A DNA stretch of 64,000 bases from Streptomyces sp. CB03234 (GTDB taxonomy: Bacteria > Actinomycetota > Actinomycetes > Streptomycetales > Streptomycetaceae). The stretch lies in contig NZ_LIYH01000005.1 of assembly GCF_001905885.1 (NCBI RefSeq), positions 310,001-374,000 of the forward strand, read 5' to 3'. Numbering within the stretch: the stretch's first letter is position 1; every line of letters begins with the position of its first letter. The position numbers were made by a program, and so were the translations under genes. The notes beneath the pieces are model-generated. The model was not told where the DNA came from and did not search any database. It saw only the letters and a list, made by a program, of their open reading frames with translations. Below are positions 57,311 to 64,000 of the stretch, piece after piece.

Positions 57311-58333
57311 GTGACCCCATATGACGTCGTCGTGCTCGCCGGGGGTGCCGCCAGGCGGCTCGGCGGCGCGGACAAGCCAGGCGTGAGTGTCGGCGGGCGG
57401 GCCCTGCTGGATCGCGTGCTGCGGGCCTGCCGCGAGGCCGGACGTACCGTTGTCGTGGGCGGGCGGCGGGGCACCGTGCGCCCCGTGGTGTGGGCACGGG
57501 AGGAGCCGCCCGGGAGCGGGCCGCTGGCCGCGCTCGCGGCCGGGGTCCGGCACGTGGAGGCCGACACCGTGGTGGTGCTGAGCGGCGACCTGCCGTTCCT
57601 CCGGGACGGCGGGGTACGGAAGTTGGCCGACTCGCTGGCCGGCGGGAGCGCCGAGGCCGTGCTGTCCGTGGACCCCGACGGCCGGGACCAGCCGCTCGTC
57701 GCCGCGTACCGCACCGAGCCGCTGCGCCGCGAACTGGCCCTCCTGGCAACGGAGCACGGAAACCTGACGGGACTGCCGCTGCGCCTGCTCGTGCAGGAGC
57801 TGGACGTCCGCCGCATCCCCGCCGACCCCCTCGCCTCCTTCGACTGCGACACCTGGGAAGACATCGCCACGGCCCGGACCACGATCAGGGAGCATGGGAA
57901 CGTGCTGGACGAATGGATCACCGCAGTCAAGGACGAGCTCGGCATCGAACTGGACGTCGACACCGGCGTCCTGCTCGACCTGGCGCGCGACGCCGCGCAC
58001 GGCGTGGCGCGGCCCGCCGCGCCGCTCACCACCTTCCTGGTCGGTTACGCGGCGGCCCAGGCCGCCGGGAACGGGCCCGAAGCCGTCTCCCAAGCCGTGG
58101 CCGATGCCGCGCGCAAGGCGGCCGCCCTCGCCGACCGCTGGGCGAACGAGGCCACCGACGGCGCGGGTACCAAGACCGACACCGACACCGGCACCGGTCC
58201 CGGGCCCAACACCGGCACCGGTCATGGAACCGGCCCCAACACCGGCACCGGCACCGGCCCCAACACCGGCACCGGCACCGGCACCGGTCAGGGAACCGGC
58301 AGCGGGACCGACAACGGGGCCGGCGCGGGATGA
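57311..58333 (+). CDS. MobA-like nucleotidyltransferase fused to a DUF6457-like domain
   Basis: The 340-aa protein from GTG 57311 starts with VVVLAGGAARRLGGADKPGVSV, the nucleotide-binding motif of MobA, then LSGDLPFL and DQPLVAAYRTEPLRREL. MobA adds GMP to molybdopterin to make the guanine dinucleotide cofactor. At about residue 198 a second helical domain begins (VLDEWITAVKDELGIELDVDTGVLLDLARDAAHGVARPAAPLTTFLVG), matching DUF6457. The last 50 residues are Thr/Gly/Pro/Asn repeats. It is coupled to moeA by a four-base overlap. Confidence 0.88.
   Translation: MTPYDVVVLAGGAARRLGGADKPGVSVGGRALLDRVLRACREAGRTVVVGGRRGTVRPVVWAREEPPGSGPLAALAAGVRHVEADTVVVLSGDLPFLRDGGVRKLADSLAGGSAEAVLSVDPDGRDQPLVAAYRTEPLRRELALLATEHGNLTGLPLRLLVQELDVRRIPADPLASFDCDTWEDIATARTTIREHGNVLDEWITAVKDELGIELDVDTGVLLDLARDAAHGVARPAAPLTTFLVGYAAAQAAGNGPEAVSQAVADAARKAAALADRWANEATDGAGTKTDTDTGTGPGPNTGTGHGTGPNTGTGTGPNTGTGTGTGQGTGSGTDNGAGAG
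58180..58312 (+). repeat. Thr-Gly repeat tract at the end of the MobA fusion
   Basis: Units GGCACC and GGCCCCAACACC repeat through this tract, giving TGTGPNTGTG-type sequence at the C-terminus. Confidence 0.75.
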
Positions 58334-59676
58334 CCGACCCGGAGGTCGACGGCGTCGACGAAGCCCTCGCCCTGGTCGGGCCCCCGTCCCCACCGGCCCC
58401 GAAGCAGGAGCAGCACAGGGCCACGCCCTGGACCGAGGCCCGTGCCGTCGCCGCACGCCTGGGCGCGGCACGCCCGGCCCGGACGCGGCGAGTGGGTCTC
58501 GGACAGGCGCTGGGCGGTGTGCTCGCCGAGCCGCTGGCCGCCCTCACCGACCTGCCCTCCTTCGACACCTCCGCCATGGACGGGTGGGCCGTCGCGGGCC
58601 CCGGCCCCTGGCAGATCCGCGAAGGCGACTCCGTCCTGGCCGGGCACGCGCAGACGCCCCCGCTCCCCGACGGCGAGGCGGTACGGATCGCCACCGGCGC
58701 CCGCGTCCCACCCGGCGCCACCGCCGTGATCCGCAGCGAACACTCCCGTACGGACACGACCGGCCATCTGCACGCCCAGCGCGAGGTGACCCACGGGCAG
58801 GACATCCGGCCGCGCGGCCAGGAGTGCCGCTCGGGCGACGCCCTGCTGCCCGCCGGAACACCCGTCACGCCCGCCGTTCTCGGCCTGGCCGCGGCCGCCG
58901 GGTACGACGAGCTGCACACCGTCGAGCGCCCGCGGGTCGAGGTCCTGGTGCTCGGCGACGAACTCCTCATGGCGGGCCTCCCGCACGACGGGCTCATCCG
59001 GGACGCCCTCGGCCCGATGCTGGCACCCTGGCTGCACGCCCTCGGCGCCGACGTCATCGCCACCCGCCGTATCGGCGACGACGCCGACGCGCTCTACGCG
59101 GCGGTCACCGACTCCCAGGCGGACGTGGTGATCACCACCGGAGGCACTGCGGCCGGTCCGGTCGACCACGTCCACCCGGTCCTGCGCAAGGCGGGCGCCG
59201 AGCTGCTGGTCGACGGCGTGAAGGTGCGCCCCGGCCACCCGATGCTGCTCGCCCGGCTCAGCCCGGCCACGTACCTGGTCGGCCTGCCCGGCAACCCGCT
59301 GGCGGCCGTCTCCGGGCTGCTCACCCTCGCCGAGCCGCTGCTCCGTGGCCTCGCCGGGCGCCGGGCCCGGGCGCCCTACACGGCCGCGGTACGCGACGAG
59401 GTGCACGGCCACCCGCACGACACCAGGCTGGTGCCGGTCACCCACGCTGCGGGGCGCGGCTCCGGACACGCGGCAGGGCACGGCTCCGGACACGCCACCG
59501 GGCAGGTCAGCTCCGGGCACGTCGTACCGCTGCACTACAACGGGCCCGCCATGCTGCGTGGGATCGCCGTCGCGGACGGGCTCGCGGTCGTCCCGCCAGG
59601 AGGGGCCCGGGCCGGGGACGTACTGGAGATCCTCGACCTGCCCTGGGCGGCGACCACCGAAGGGTGTTTCACGTGA
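58330..59676 (+). CDS. moeA: Molybdopterin molybdotransferase MoeA
   Basis: The 448-aa protein has the MoeA domains: PSFDTSAMDGWAV, RIATGARVPPGATAVI, the MoCF-binding domain with VLVLGDELL, VVITTGGTAAGPVDHVHPVL and VGLPGNPLAAVSGLLTLAEP. It inserts molybdate into molybdopterin. A His/Gly/Ser repeat (GRGSGHAAGHGSGHATG) interrupts the C-terminal domain. The parS site at 59666-59679 covers its last codons. Confidence 0.92.
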   Translation: MTDPEVDGVDEALALVGPPSPPAPKQEQHRATPWTEARAVAARLGAARPARTRRVGLGQALGGVLAEPLAALTDLPSFDTSAMDGWAVAGPGPWQIREGDSVLAGHAQTPPLPDGEAVRIATGARVPPGATAVIRSEHSRTDTTGHLHAQREVTHGQDIRPRGQECRSGDALLPAGTPVTPAVLGLAAAAGYDELHTVERPRVEVLVLGDELLMAGLPHDGLIRDALGPMLAPWLHALGADVIATRRIGDDADALYAAVTDSQADVVITTGGTAAGPVDHVHPVLRKAGAELLVDGVKVRPGHPMLLARLSPATYLVGLPGNPLAAVSGLLTLAEPLLRGLAGRRARAPYTAAVRDEVHGHPHDTRLVPVTHAAGRGSGHAAGHGSGHATGQVSSGHVVPLHYNGPAMLRGIAVADGLAVVPPGGARAGDVLEILDLPWAATTEGCFT

Positions 59677-59679
59677 AAC
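59666..59679. promoter_or_regulatory. parS site
   Basis: GTTTCACGTGAAAC is a perfect 14-bp palindrome and equals the Streptomyces parS consensus bound by ParB. It covers the end of moeA and the GTG start of the channel gene. Streptomyces chromosomes carry about twenty such sites around oriC. Confidence 0.93.
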
Positions 59680-60755
59680 TTCCCGGCCAGGACGCGATGG
59701 CTCGCCGCGCCGACGAATATCTCGTGGGCGGCCAGATCAGGCTTCCGAACCCGATCGTCCAAAAACCCCTGCGCCAAGTGGGCAAGCGGCTGCTGATGGC
59801 CCTGTTCGTCCTCGCGCTGACCGTCCTCATCGTCTACATCGACCGCGGCGGCTACCACGACAACGCCGACGAGGGCGTCGACCTCCTCGACGCCATCTAC
59901 TACGCGACCGTGACCCTGTCGACGACGGGCTACGGCGACATCGTTCCGCACAGCGACAGCGCGCGGCTGGTGAATGTGCTGCTGGTGACCCCGCTGCGCG
60001 TGCTGTTCCTGATCATTCTGGTCGGTACCACTCTTGAGGTCCTCACCCAACGGACCCGGGAAGAGTGGCGGCTCAAGCGCTGGAGGACCACGTTGCGCGA
60101 CCACACCGTCATCATCGGCTTCGGTACGAAGGGCCGCTCGGCGATCCAGACGCTGTGCGCCACCGGCCTGAAGAGGGACCAGATCGTCATCGTCGACCCG
60201 AGCAGCAAGGTCATCGAGACGGCGAACGCCGACGGGTTCACCGGCGTGATCGGTGACGCGACCCGCAGCGATGTGCTGCTGCGCGCCGAAGTGCAGCGCG
60301 CCCGGCAGATCGTCATCGCGACCCAGCGCGACGACACCGCCGTCCTGGTCGCACTGACGGCCCGCCAGCTCAACCGCGGGGCGAAGATCGTCGCGGCGGT
60401 ACGGGAAGAGGAGAACGCGCCGCTGCTGCGCCAGTCCGGCGCGGACGCCGTGATCACCAGCGCGAGCGCGGCCGGCCGGCTGCTGGGCCTGTCCGTGCTG
60501 AGCCCCAGCGCCGGCACGGTGATGGAGGACCTGATCCAGCAGGGCAGCGGTCTCGACCTGATCGAGCGGCCGGTCATAAAGGCCGAGGTGGGCAAGAGCG
60601 TCCGCGAGACGGACGACCTGGTGATCAGCGTCCTGCGCGGGCACCGGCTGCTCGGCTACGACGACCCGGCGGCCAGCCCACTGCAGTTGACGGACCGTCT
60701 GATCACGATCGTACGGGCAGGGAGTGTGGCGCCGCTGAGCACGCCGCCGGAGTAG
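59673..60755 (+). CDS. Potassium channel protein with TrkA-N (RCK) domain
   Basis: The 360-aa protein probably starts at GTG 59673, within parS, with GAAGGG 8 bp upstream; ATG 59697 is the alternative. It has a first membrane helix (LLMALFVLALTVLIVYI), the pore with selectivity filter TTGYGD, a second helix (TPLRVLFLIILVGTTLEVL) and an NAD-binding RCK domain (VIIGFGTKGRSAIQTL, IVIVDPSSKVIETA). It conducts K+ under ligand control. ParB binding at its start could affect expression. Confidence 0.92.
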   Translation: MKLPGQDAMARRADEYLVGGQIRLPNPIVQKPLRQVGKRLLMALFVLALTVLIVYIDRGGYHDNADEGVDLLDAIYYATVTLSTTGYGDIVPHSDSARLVNVLLVTPLRVLFLIILVGTTLEVLTQRTREEWRLKRWRTTLRDHTVIIGFGTKGRSAIQTLCATGLKRDQIVIVDPSSKVIETANADGFTGVIGDATRSDVLLRAEVQRARQIVIATQRDDTAVLVALTARQLNRGAKIVAAVREEENAPLLRQSGADAVITSASAAGRLLGLSVLSPSAGTVMEDLIQQGSGLDLIERPVIKAEVGKSVRETDDLVISVLRGHRLLGYDDPAASPLQLTDRLITIVRAGSVAPLSTPPE

Positions 60756-60765
60756 CCTCGCGGCC

Positions 60766-61755
60766 ATGCATGCGATCACGATTCCCGAACCCGGTGGTCC
60801 CGAGGCGCTCGTCTGGGCCGAGGTGCCCGATCCCGTGCCCGGCGAGGGCGAGGTCCTCGTCGAGGTGGCGGCGAGCGCCGTCAACCGTGCCGATCTCCTG
60901 CAGCGGCAGGGCTTCTACGATCCCCCGCCCGGCTCGTCCCCCTACCCCGGCCTCGAGTGCTCCGGCCGTATCGCGGCGCTCGGGCCCGGGGTCGCCGGAT
61001 GGGCCGTCGGCGACGAGGTGTGCGCGCTGCTGGCAGGAGGCGGATACGCCGAGAAGGTCGCCGTACCGGCCGGGCAACTGCTGCCCGTCCCGGACGGCGT
61101 GGACCTGGTGGAGGCGGCGGCGCTGCCCGAGGTCACCGCCACGGTCTGGTCGAACGTGTTCATGGTGGCGCACCTGCGGCCGGGCGAGACGGTGCTGGTG
61201 CACGGCGGTGCCAGCGGCATCGGCACCATGGCGATCCAGCTCGCCAAGGCGGTGGGCGCCCGGGTCGCGGTGACGGCGGGCGGCCCGGAGAAGCTGGCGC
61301 GCTGCGCCGAGCTGGGCGCGGACATCCTGATCGACTACCGCGAGCAGGACTTCGTCGAGGAGCTGCACAAGGCGACGGACGGGGCGGGCGCGGACGTCAT
61401 CCTCGACATCATGGGCGCCAAGTACTTGGACCGGAACGTGAAGGCGCTCGCCGTGAACGGGCGGCTCGCGGTGATCGGCCTCCAGGGCGGCCGGAAGGCC
61501 GAGCTGAACCTGGGCGCCCTGCTGAACAAGCGCGCGGCGGTGACGGCGACGTCGCTGCGCAAGCGGCCCCTGGACGAGAAGGCGGCGATCATCGCAGCGG
61601 TACGCGAGCACGTCTGGCCGCTGATCGGCGCGGGCACGGTCCGCCCGGTGGTGGACCGCACGTTCCCCATGCCGGAGGCCCGGGAAGCCCACCGGACGCT
61701 GGAGTCGAGTTCTCACGTCGGCAAGGTCCTGCTGGTCACGCCGACCACCGCCTGA
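60766..61755 (+). CDS. NADPH:quinone oxidoreductase, zinc-free MDR family
   Basis: The 329-aa protein (MHAITIPEPGGPEALVWAEVP) has the medium-chain reductase layout: RADLLQRQGFYDPPPGSSPYPGLECSG, then the NADPH-binding VLVHGGASGIGTMAIQLAKAVGARV. It lacks zinc ligands, as is usual for the quinone reductase/PIG3 group. It probably reduces quinones or reactive enals. It follows the channel gene by 10 bp. Confidence 0.93.
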   Translation: MHAITIPEPGGPEALVWAEVPDPVPGEGEVLVEVAASAVNRADLLQRQGFYDPPPGSSPYPGLECSGRIAALGPGVAGWAVGDEVCALLAGGGYAEKVAVPAGQLLPVPDGVDLVEAAALPEVTATVWSNVFMVAHLRPGETVLVHGGASGIGTMAIQLAKAVGARVAVTAGGPEKLARCAELGADILIDYREQDFVEELHKATDGAGADVILDIMGAKYLDRNVKALAVNGRLAVIGLQGGRKAELNLGALLNKRAAVTATSLRKRPLDEKAAIIAAVREHVWPLIGAGTVRPVVDRTFPMPEAREAHRTLESSSHVGKVLLVTPTTA

Positions 61756-61774
61756 GCCCGACGCCGGACCACGT

Positions 61775-61804
61775 CCGCCCGCGTGGTCATGACCACGCGG
61801 GCGG
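61775..61804. terminator. Bidirectional palindromic terminator
   Basis: Fifteen-base arms meet at TCATGA (left arm CCGCCCGCGTGGTCA) with no mismatch. It lies between the convergent quinone oxidoreductase and bpa genes. Confidence 0.8.
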
Positions 61805-61885
61805 GAGGCCGGGAGGCGGGAAGCCGGGAGTGACGGGGCCCGGCACACGCGCGGTGTGACGGGCCCCGGGACGGCCTCCCGGACG

Positions 61886-62025
61886 CACCGGCTACAGGTA
61901 CGGCCTGACAAGGCACCGGTTACAGGTACGGCCCGGCAAAGGCACCGGCTACAGGTACGGGGCCCGGCAAGGCACCGGTTACAGGTCGGCCCGGCAAAGG
62001 CACCGGCTACAGGTACGGCCCCGAG
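61886..62025. repeat. Five tandem copies of the bpa 3' end
   Basis: Units of 25-30 bp beginning CACCGG(C/T)TACAGGT start at 61886, 61914, 61943, 61973 and 62001. The last one contains the bpa stop codon and its Pro-Tyr-Leu codons. The four extra copies each carry the same stop on the minus strand (TAG or TAA). Confidence 0.88.
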
Positions 62026-62549
62026 CGGATCGCGCCGTGGCCGCGCTCGTCGTCGTCATCGGTCGGCGCGCCCGGGGGCAGCGCCCGGCGCATCTGCTCC
62101 AGCTGGGCGCGGGCCGCCATCTGCTGGGCGAACAGCGCCGTCTGGATGCCGTGGAACAGGCCCTCCAGCCAGCCCACCAACTGCGCCTGCGCGATGCGCA
62201 GTTCCGCCTCGGAGGGGATGGCCTCGTCCGTGAACGGAAGGGACAGGCGTTCGAGTTCTTCCACCAGTTCGGGCGCCAGGCCGTCCTCCAGCTCCTTCAC
62301 CGAGCTGGCGTGGATCTCCTTCAGGCGTACCCGGCTGGCCTCGTCGAGAGGTGCCGCACGGACTTCTTCCAGAAGCTGCTTGATCATGCTGCCGATACGC
62401 ATGACCTTCGCAGGCTGTTCAACCATCTCCGTCACCGGGACCTCGCGCGACTCGTCGTCACCGTCACCGCCGCCGAGAGCCATTCCGTCCTGTCCTACGA
62501 CCAGGATCTGGGGGTTCTCGTGCGACCGTTCATTCCTCGGCATCTCCAT
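62007..62549 (-). CDS. bpa: Bacterial proteasome activator Bpa
   Basis: The 180-aa protein from ATG 62549 (MEMPRNERSHENPQILVVGQDG) has a four-helix core (VMRIGSMIKQLLEEVRAAPLDEASRVRLKEIHASSVKELEDGL, LRIAQAQLVGWLEGLFHGIQTALFAQQMAARAQLEQMRRALPPG) and the C-terminal GPYL tail that docks into the 20S proteasome. Bpa forms a ring that opens the proteasome without ATP. Other Met codons at 62558 and 62543 are possible starts. Confidence 0.93.
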   Translation of the reverse strand: MEMPRNERSHENPQILVVGQDGMALGGGDGDDESREVPVTEMVEQPAKVMRIGSMIKQLLEEVRAAPLDEASRVRLKEIHASSVKELEDGLAPELVEELERLSLPFTDEAIPSEAELRIAQAQLVGWLEGLFHGIQTALFAQQMAARAQLEQMRRALPPGAPTDDDDERGHGAIRSGPYL

Positions 62550-62648
62550 GCCAGCCATTCTCTCGCACGGGTGCGTCACCAGACGGTCTGCCCCCGTACG
62601 CGGGTGATCCACCCTCGTACGGGGGCACAACCGGCCCGGCAGCCCCTG

Positions 62649-64000
62649 TTACGTCGCCGCGCGGCGGGCCACCGCCCCGCGCGAGCGCGTCACCAGAGCG
62701 GCGAGGAGCGCGGCACCCAGCGGGACGGCGACCAGCAGGGCGGCCAGCGTCTCCCACGGGACGATGATCGGCACGTGCGGAACGTCCATCAGGCCGCCCT
62801 GATCCAGTGCCGTCTCGTACCAGTTCATCATCTGGCGCCGCTCGGTCAGTCGCAGCCCGACCGCCGGCAGGACCCCTGCCGCCGAACCGAGCAGCACACC
62901 CATCACGGCGACCACCCCGCACTGGAAACCGCTCAGCGTCCGCCGTACCCGCGGCGGAGCACCGACCGCGGCCAGCGTCTTCAGATCGGCCTCCGCGTCC
63001 GCCTGGGCGAGCCCGGTGGCGATACCGGCCGCGCCGATGGTGATCAGCCCGGCGAAGACGGTCAGCGACAGCAGCACGATGCTGTTCTCGCTGACGAAGC
63101 CTTCCTCCACATGGAGGTCGACGCCGGCACCCGTCTGGGCGAGTTCGTCGTCGAGCCGCTGGCGCTGCTCCGTGCTCGGCATCCTGTCGGTCGAGAAGTA
63201 CGCGCCGAACGGCACCGTCGTGAGGCCCGCCGCCTTGGCCGCGGCCGGCGGCACGATGCCCGCCAGGCCGTAGGACTCGGTCCCCCGGGCGGCCTGGTAC
63301 GTGTCGAACGACACGACCTCGCCCGGCGGCTCCTTGCCCTGCGCCATGGCCTCCTCGGCCTTCCTGGAGTCGGTGATCAGCTTGATGCCCAGCTTGCCCC
63401 TGGCGTCGATCAGCACACGGGAGAAGGACACGACCCTGCCCTCGGCCAGCGCCTTCTCGGCCGCCGCGTCCTTGATCCCCAGCACCTTCAGCAGCGTGCC
63501 GTCGGCGACGACGAGCCCGCTCTCGGTGTACGCCATGTCCGGCGAGTCCTTGCAGCGCCAGTCCTGGGCGAGCTTGCGGCGCTCGGCCTTGGAGTACTTC
63601 TCCGCCGGGTCGGAGCCGTCGGGCGAGGTGGCCCACAGAGGGCACTGGTTGGCCTCGGGGATGACGACCTCGTGACGGCCGCAGCCCTCACCCTGCCCGT
63701 ACATGTCGCACCCCGCCCTGCCCACCGCGATCCGGTCCACATCGGCCCGCACATCGACGGGCAGGTTCTTCTGCACCGCGTCACGTACCACCGGGACGTC
63801 CCGGCCGCCGCCCTCCCTGACCATCACGGAGACCGCTCCATGCGGCAGCCGCGCCTCGTACGCCGCCCGCTGCTGGGCGTCGTCGCTCGCCTGGTACGTC
63901 GCCACGGCGACCGTGCCCGCGACCGCGGCCAGCACCGCGGCGACCGCCGGAGCCGTACGCCCCCGGTTGCGCACCGCGTCCCGCAGCGCCAGGCGCGGCG
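62649..64000 (-). CDS. FtsX-type ABC transporter permease, C-terminal part
   Basis: The frame stays open past the right edge of the window, so the 5' end is missing; more than 450 residues are visible. A membrane helix (APAVAAVLAAVAGTVAVATY) is followed by a large outside region with paired Cys (GCDMYGQGEGC, CPLW...WRCKD). Three helices of the FtsX/MacB fold follow (VLLSLTVFAGLITIGAAGIATG, QCGVVAVMGVLLGSAAGVLPAV, WETLAALLVAVPLGAALLAALV). Such permeases work with an ATPase in export or envelope control; the substrate is unknown. Confidence 0.85.
   Translation of the reverse strand, partial: PRLALRDAVRNRGRTAPAVAAVLAAVAGTVAVATYQASDDAQQRAAYEARLPHGAVSVMVREGGGRDVPVVRDAVQKNLPVDVRADVDRIAVGRAGCDMYGQGEGCGRHEVVIPEANQCPLWATSPDGSDPAEKYSKAERRKLAQDWRCKDSPDMAYTESGLVVADGTLLKVLGIKDAAAEKALAEGRVVSFSRVLIDARGKLGIKLITDSRKAEEAMAQGKEPPGEVVSFDTYQAARGTESYGLAGIVPPAAAKAAGLTTVPFGAYFSTDRMPSTEQRQRLDDELAQTGAGVDLHVEEGFVSENSIVLLSLTVFAGLITIGAAGIATGLAQADAEADLKTLAAVGAPPRVRRTLSGFQCGVVAVMGVLLGSAAGVLPAVGLRLTERRQMMNWYETALDQGGLMDVPHVPIIVPWETLAALLVAVPLGAALLAALVTRSRGAVARRAAT

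Noticed and set aside
61886..62025. CRISPR or integron-type array
   Set aside because: The repeats are adjacent, imperfect and derived from the bpa 3' end; there are no spacers or cas genes.

Overview
The window looks like a Streptomyces chromosome close to the replication origin. It is very GC-rich with strong G/C bias at third codon positions and many GTG starts. The core gene order fhaA-fhaB-pstP-rodA-pbpA-pknB, sortases, crgA, rhomboid, cyclophilin matches, as I remember it, the oriC-proximal part of the S. coelicolor chromosome. Seven perfect DnaA-box 9-mers and one perfect 14-bp parS site support an oriC-proximal position.

Left edge (1-4.2 kb): accessory DNA. A partial unknown gene, two small unknown genes and a lipoprotein end at what looks like the right att site of an integrated element: the 3' end of a tRNA (probably tRNA-Ala), followed by the tRNA's own terminator. 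To the right lie a PIN-type toxin-antitoxin pair and a decayed, chimeric kinase locus.

4.2-16.7 kb: one minus-strand operon with nearly every junction overlapping. It encodes a polyprenyl-phosphate-type GT2 glycosyltransferase, an FAD oxidoreductase, a class III aminotransferase, a 123-aa unknown protein, a GMC alcohol oxidase, an MFS transporter, two intracellular GH35 beta-galactosidases and a LacI regulator. A promoter at 16693-16720 has a perfect 12-bp palindrome over its -10 box, placed where a LacI protein would bind. This is the best candidate for an undescribed system: a sugar-controlled pathway mixing galactoside hydrolysis with oxidation, transamination and glycosyl transfer.

16.7-29.3 kb: a repetitive surface-type protein, DUF4239 and DUF6344-like proteins, a DUF5324-like protein, cyclophilin, rhomboid protease, a DnaA-box cluster, crgA, a DUF881 protein, three class E sortases, a 53-aa membrane protein and pabA/trpG. 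27.2-35.4 kb: the Ser/Thr phosphorylation and elongation/division cluster on the minus strand, then tRNA-Leu(CAG).

35.9-42 kb: an MFS pseudogene fragment, a MarR repressor with its operator and a divergent membrane protein, a DUF2252 protein, a J-domain-like protein, a rhodanese and an acyl-CoA dehydrogenase with two palindromes upstream. 42-53 kb: phenylacetate degradation (paaABCDE, paaN, paaH and a PaaR-type TetR), interrupted by DUF5819, HTTM and TrmH genes. Repeated PaaR-like palindromes tie the group together, with one more site before the next operon.

53-64 kb: an Lrp/AsnC regulator divergent from a branched-chain 2-oxoacid dehydrogenase operon, a MobA-like fusion, moeA, a K+ channel with parS at its start codon, a quinone oxidoreductase, the proteasome activator Bpa with a tandem repeat copied from its own 3' end, and a partial FtsX-type permease.
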